This document shows, one piece after another, positions 5,058 through 6,609 of a stretch of 6,609 nt of DNA. The DNA comes from Chloroflexota bacterium (GTDB taxonomy: Bacteria > Chloroflexota > Anaerolineae > Ardenticatenales > Ardenticatenaceae): assembly GCA_003520455.1 (NCBI GenBank), contig DOUV01000229.1:1-6609 (forward strand), read 5' to 3'. The translations under genes and the position numbers were made by a program. The notes beneath the pieces were generated by a model that had not been told where the DNA came from, did no database searches, and was given only the letters and a program-made list of their open reading frames with translations. Positions within the stretch are counted from its first letter, which is position 1; each line of letters begins with the position of its first letter.

Positions 5058-5498
5058 ATGGCAGGCACCCGGCGACTCCTGATCGTCGATGACGAGGAAC
5101 AGATCACTCAACTGTTCACAGTGTTCCTCCGGGGTGAGGGCTACGGCGTCGAAGGGTTTACCGATCCCCGGGTCGCTCTCAACCGGCTGGAGGTCGGATC
5201 GGTCCCAGATCTCATAATCCTTGATTTGATGATGCCGCTTCTCAGCGGGTGGGACCTGCTCGATAGTGTGCGGGCACATCCCCGGACCGCCGAAACGCCT
5301 GTCATCCTCCTCACAGCCGCTCCCCAGTGGGCGCAGACTGAAATCCCATTGCGGAGTCTCAACCATTGCATCCTTCTTGGGAAGCCAATCGCGCTACGGG
5401 ACCTCCTGAAACACATCGAGACAATGCTCCCTCCGCGGCTCGATCAGCACCCGCCTCGTGGAACTGCGTGCTACCTCAGAGGCTATCTTCTGGAATGA
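5058..5498 (+). CDS. Stand-alone receiver-domain (CheY-like) response regulator
   Basis: A 146-residue protein made of one receiver domain plus a short tail. It has the acidic pair Asp11/Asp12 in 'LLIVDDEEQ', the phospho-acceptor Asp56 in 'PDLIILDLMMPLLSG', Thr86 in 'VILLTAA', and Lys109-Pro110 in 'ILLGKPI', so all receiver catalytic and switch residues are present. There is no output domain: the last 20 or so residues are polar and variable. Such proteins act by protein-protein contact or as phosphate shuttles in phosphorelays. The start is secure, since AAAGGAG (5042-5048) lies nine bases upstream of the ATG. The gene lies 790 bases after the NarL-type regulator with a MITE-like element between them, so they are probably separate transcripts. 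It converges with the ATPase gene downstream. No kinase gene is visible. Confidence 0.92.
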   Translation: MAGTRRLLIVDDEEQITQLFTVFLRGEGYGVEGFTDPRVALNRLEVGSVPDLIILDLMMPLLSGWDLLDSVRAHPRTAETPVILLTAAPQWAQTEIPLRSLNHCILLGKPIALRDLLKHIETMLPPRLDQHPPRGTACYLRGYLLE

Positions 5499-5804
5499 GC
5501 CGCCTCTTGAACAGGGAAGTGGCGCGTCTACTCTCGAAGCGACCTCATGGTCTATGCCTTACCGCGGCTCGCCGTCGTTGATCAGGTCGATGCCGCTCTG
5601 CATCGCCGCGCGGGGATCTCCATCCGTCGCGGTCTCCCCGAGAGAGGCACCACTACACCAGCTCCCGACTGGACGCCCCTGTCCGCCGCCCAGTTGGGAG
5701 CTGGAGGCAATCCGTCGCTTCACGTTCCCATGAACGGTGCGCACCCTGGCCCAGAACTTCCTGCCCTCCTTGCTTCGATGTGCCCAGTCCCGCCATTGTA
5801 GAGT
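5499..5804. other. Convergent spacer between the receiver and ATPase genes
   Basis: The stretch contains the inverted repeat at 5658-5704, listed separately. A minus-strand frame ending at 5559 reads 'MQSGIDLINDGEPR' at its end with very high third-position GC, and the opposite plus-strand frame at 5547-5801 is also open. Neither shows a domain I can name, so I do not call a gene. Confidence 0.45.
5658..5704. repeat. 15-bp inverted repeat between convergent genes
   Basis: CCAGCTCCCGACTGG (5658-5672) and CCAGTTGGGAGCTGG (5690-5704) pair at 14 of 15 positions, the exception being a G-U wobble in RNA, around a 17-base loop. It lies between two convergent genes, where a bidirectional terminator would be expected, but there is no U-run on either strand. 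It may be a Rho-independent-like barrier or another palindromic repeat. Confidence 0.6.
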
Positions 5805-6609
5805 TCATCCCGTACGATTCCTCCACGGAACCGGGATCCACTTGCGTACTTCCATCCAGAAGGTGCTAACCAGAGCGCTGCCAATGGCGAGGGCCCAATC
5901 CGGGCCACTGAGCGCCGCCGTCTTCACCAGCGCTCGCGCTGGGGGCACGAGGGTCACAAGCGCGACAAAGGCCAGGGCTGCCGCCGCCCAGAAATTGATC
6001 AGCCGGTTGCTCAAGAGACCATGCCGCAGCAACGGCTCGCGTTCGGTCCGCATGTTCATCGCGAGGAACACGTGACCGATAAACCAGGTGACGAACGCGA
6101 CAGTTTGGGCGTGCACGAGCTCCCGCCCGGTGTACCACGTGACCAGATAGGCCAGGCTCACGCCCGCGAAGAGACTCAGGCCCCCCGTCATGATCCGCGT
6201 CACCATCGCACGATCCAGAAAGGGTTGTTGCGGATCACGCGGCGGGCGGCGCATCAGGTCACCCTCGGAGGGTTCAATAATGAAGGCGGCGGAGGCCGCA
6301 AGGTCCATGAACAGCTCCATCAGGATGATTTGGATGGGCGCGAACGGGACCGGGACGGCCAGAAGCACCGGAATCAGCGTCGACAGGACCAGACCCACTT
6401 TAACTGCCAGGTAGTAGGCGACGGCTTTCTGGAGATTCTCGAAGAGGACGCGCCCCTCCTCGATGGCCGTGATGATGGTCGCATAATTGTCATCCGCCAG
6501 GACCATGTCAGCGGCCTCGCGCGCCACGTCGGTGCCGGTCTCGCCCATCGCCACGCCGATGTCGGCGGCGGCCAGCGCGGGTGCGTCGTTGACGCCGTCG
6601 CCCGTCACG
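5805..6609 (-). CDS. P-type cation-transporting ATPase (P2-like), C-terminal half, 5' end outside window
   Basis: A membrane pump that uses ATP to move cations. The visible 267 residues start inside the hinge motif 'TGDGVNDAPAL', the Mg-binding part of the phosphorylation domain, then 'GVAMGETGTDVAREAADMVL', then membrane segments M5 to M10 at about 62-85, 88-112, 135-158, 166-185, 204-227 and 234-253. The M6 segment 'ILMELFMDLAASAAF' carries acidic residues in the usual ion-binding place, and 'DLMRRPPR' after it is the typical M6-M7 loop. This pattern belongs to the Ca2+/Na+-type P2 group and not to heavy-metal CPx pumps. The substrate cannot be decided without the first half. The GTG at 6606-6608 is an internal valine codon: the frame runs on past the edge. 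No frameshift is seen. It is convergent with the receiver gene. Confidence 0.93.
   Translation of the reverse strand, partial: VTGDGVNDAPALAAADIGVAMGETGTDVAREAADMVLADDNYATIITAIEEGRVLFENLQKAVAYYLAVKVGLVLSTLIPVLLAVPVPFAPIQIILMELFMDLAASAAFIIEPSEGDLMRRPPRDPQQPFLDRAMVTRIMTGGLSLFAGVSLAYLVTWYTGRELVHAQTVAFVTWFIGHVFLAMNMRTEREPLLRHGLLSNRLINFWAAAALAFVALVTLVPPARALVKTAALSGPDWALAIGSALVSTFWMEVRKWIPVPWRNRTG

Noticed and set aside
5547..5801. Plus-strand open frame of 84 codons, with a competing minus-strand frame ending at 5559
   Set aside because: Neither shows a domain, and both read through the inverted repeat at 5658-5704.

Overview
The window is GC-rich bacterial DNA with six recognisable protein genes separated by long, repeat-rich spacers. 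I would guess a Chloroflexota-type organism (Thermomicrobia or Sphaerobacter-like) from the gene types and the palindromic spacers, but no ribosomal or other marker gene is present, so this is a low-confidence inference.

Layout. (1) 1-498, plus strand: the C-terminal part of a DUF362 protein, overlapping by four bases (GTGA) the start of a radical SAM gene. The radical SAM gene keeps its CxxxCxxC cluster motif and then breaks off near 650-665. (2) 703-1518, minus strand: an intact pyrroline-5-carboxylate reductase gene (proC), whose terminator-like hairpin (658-691) lies exactly where the radical SAM gene is cut. (3) 1519-1982: a repeat-rich spacer with a leader-plus-palindrome repeat (1572-1643) and a 151-bp MITE-like element (1800-1950). 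(4) 1983-2612, plus strand: an M23/LytM zinc peptidase whose first third looks frameshifted. (5) 2613-3624: a long spacer with a second leader-plus-palindrome repeat (3336-3395), then the decayed C-terminus of a histidine kinase. (6) 3625-4266, plus strand: an intact NarL/LuxR-type response regulator. (7) 4267-5057: a spacer with a phased direct repeat, hairpins and a second MITE-like element (4521-4681). (8) 5058-5498, plus strand: a stand-alone receiver (CheY-like) protein. (9) 5499-5804: a spacer with a strong inverted repeat. (10) 5805-6609, minus strand, running off the window: the C-terminal half of a P2-type cation ATPase.

How the genes fit together. DUF362 and radical SAM formed a translationally coupled pair, now broken. 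The NarL-type regulator appears to have lost its kinase and is probably an orphan here; the receiver-only protein downstream may belong to the same signalling circuit, but it has its own promoter-like sequence and is not clearly in one operon. proC, the M23 peptidase and the ATPase are separate units. The region reads as a rearranged accessory segment with three kinds of gene decay.

The most interesting signal is in the spacers: two families of small repeats, each with two copies. In each family the outer parts are conserved, while the central palindromes keep their pairing but differ completely in sequence.
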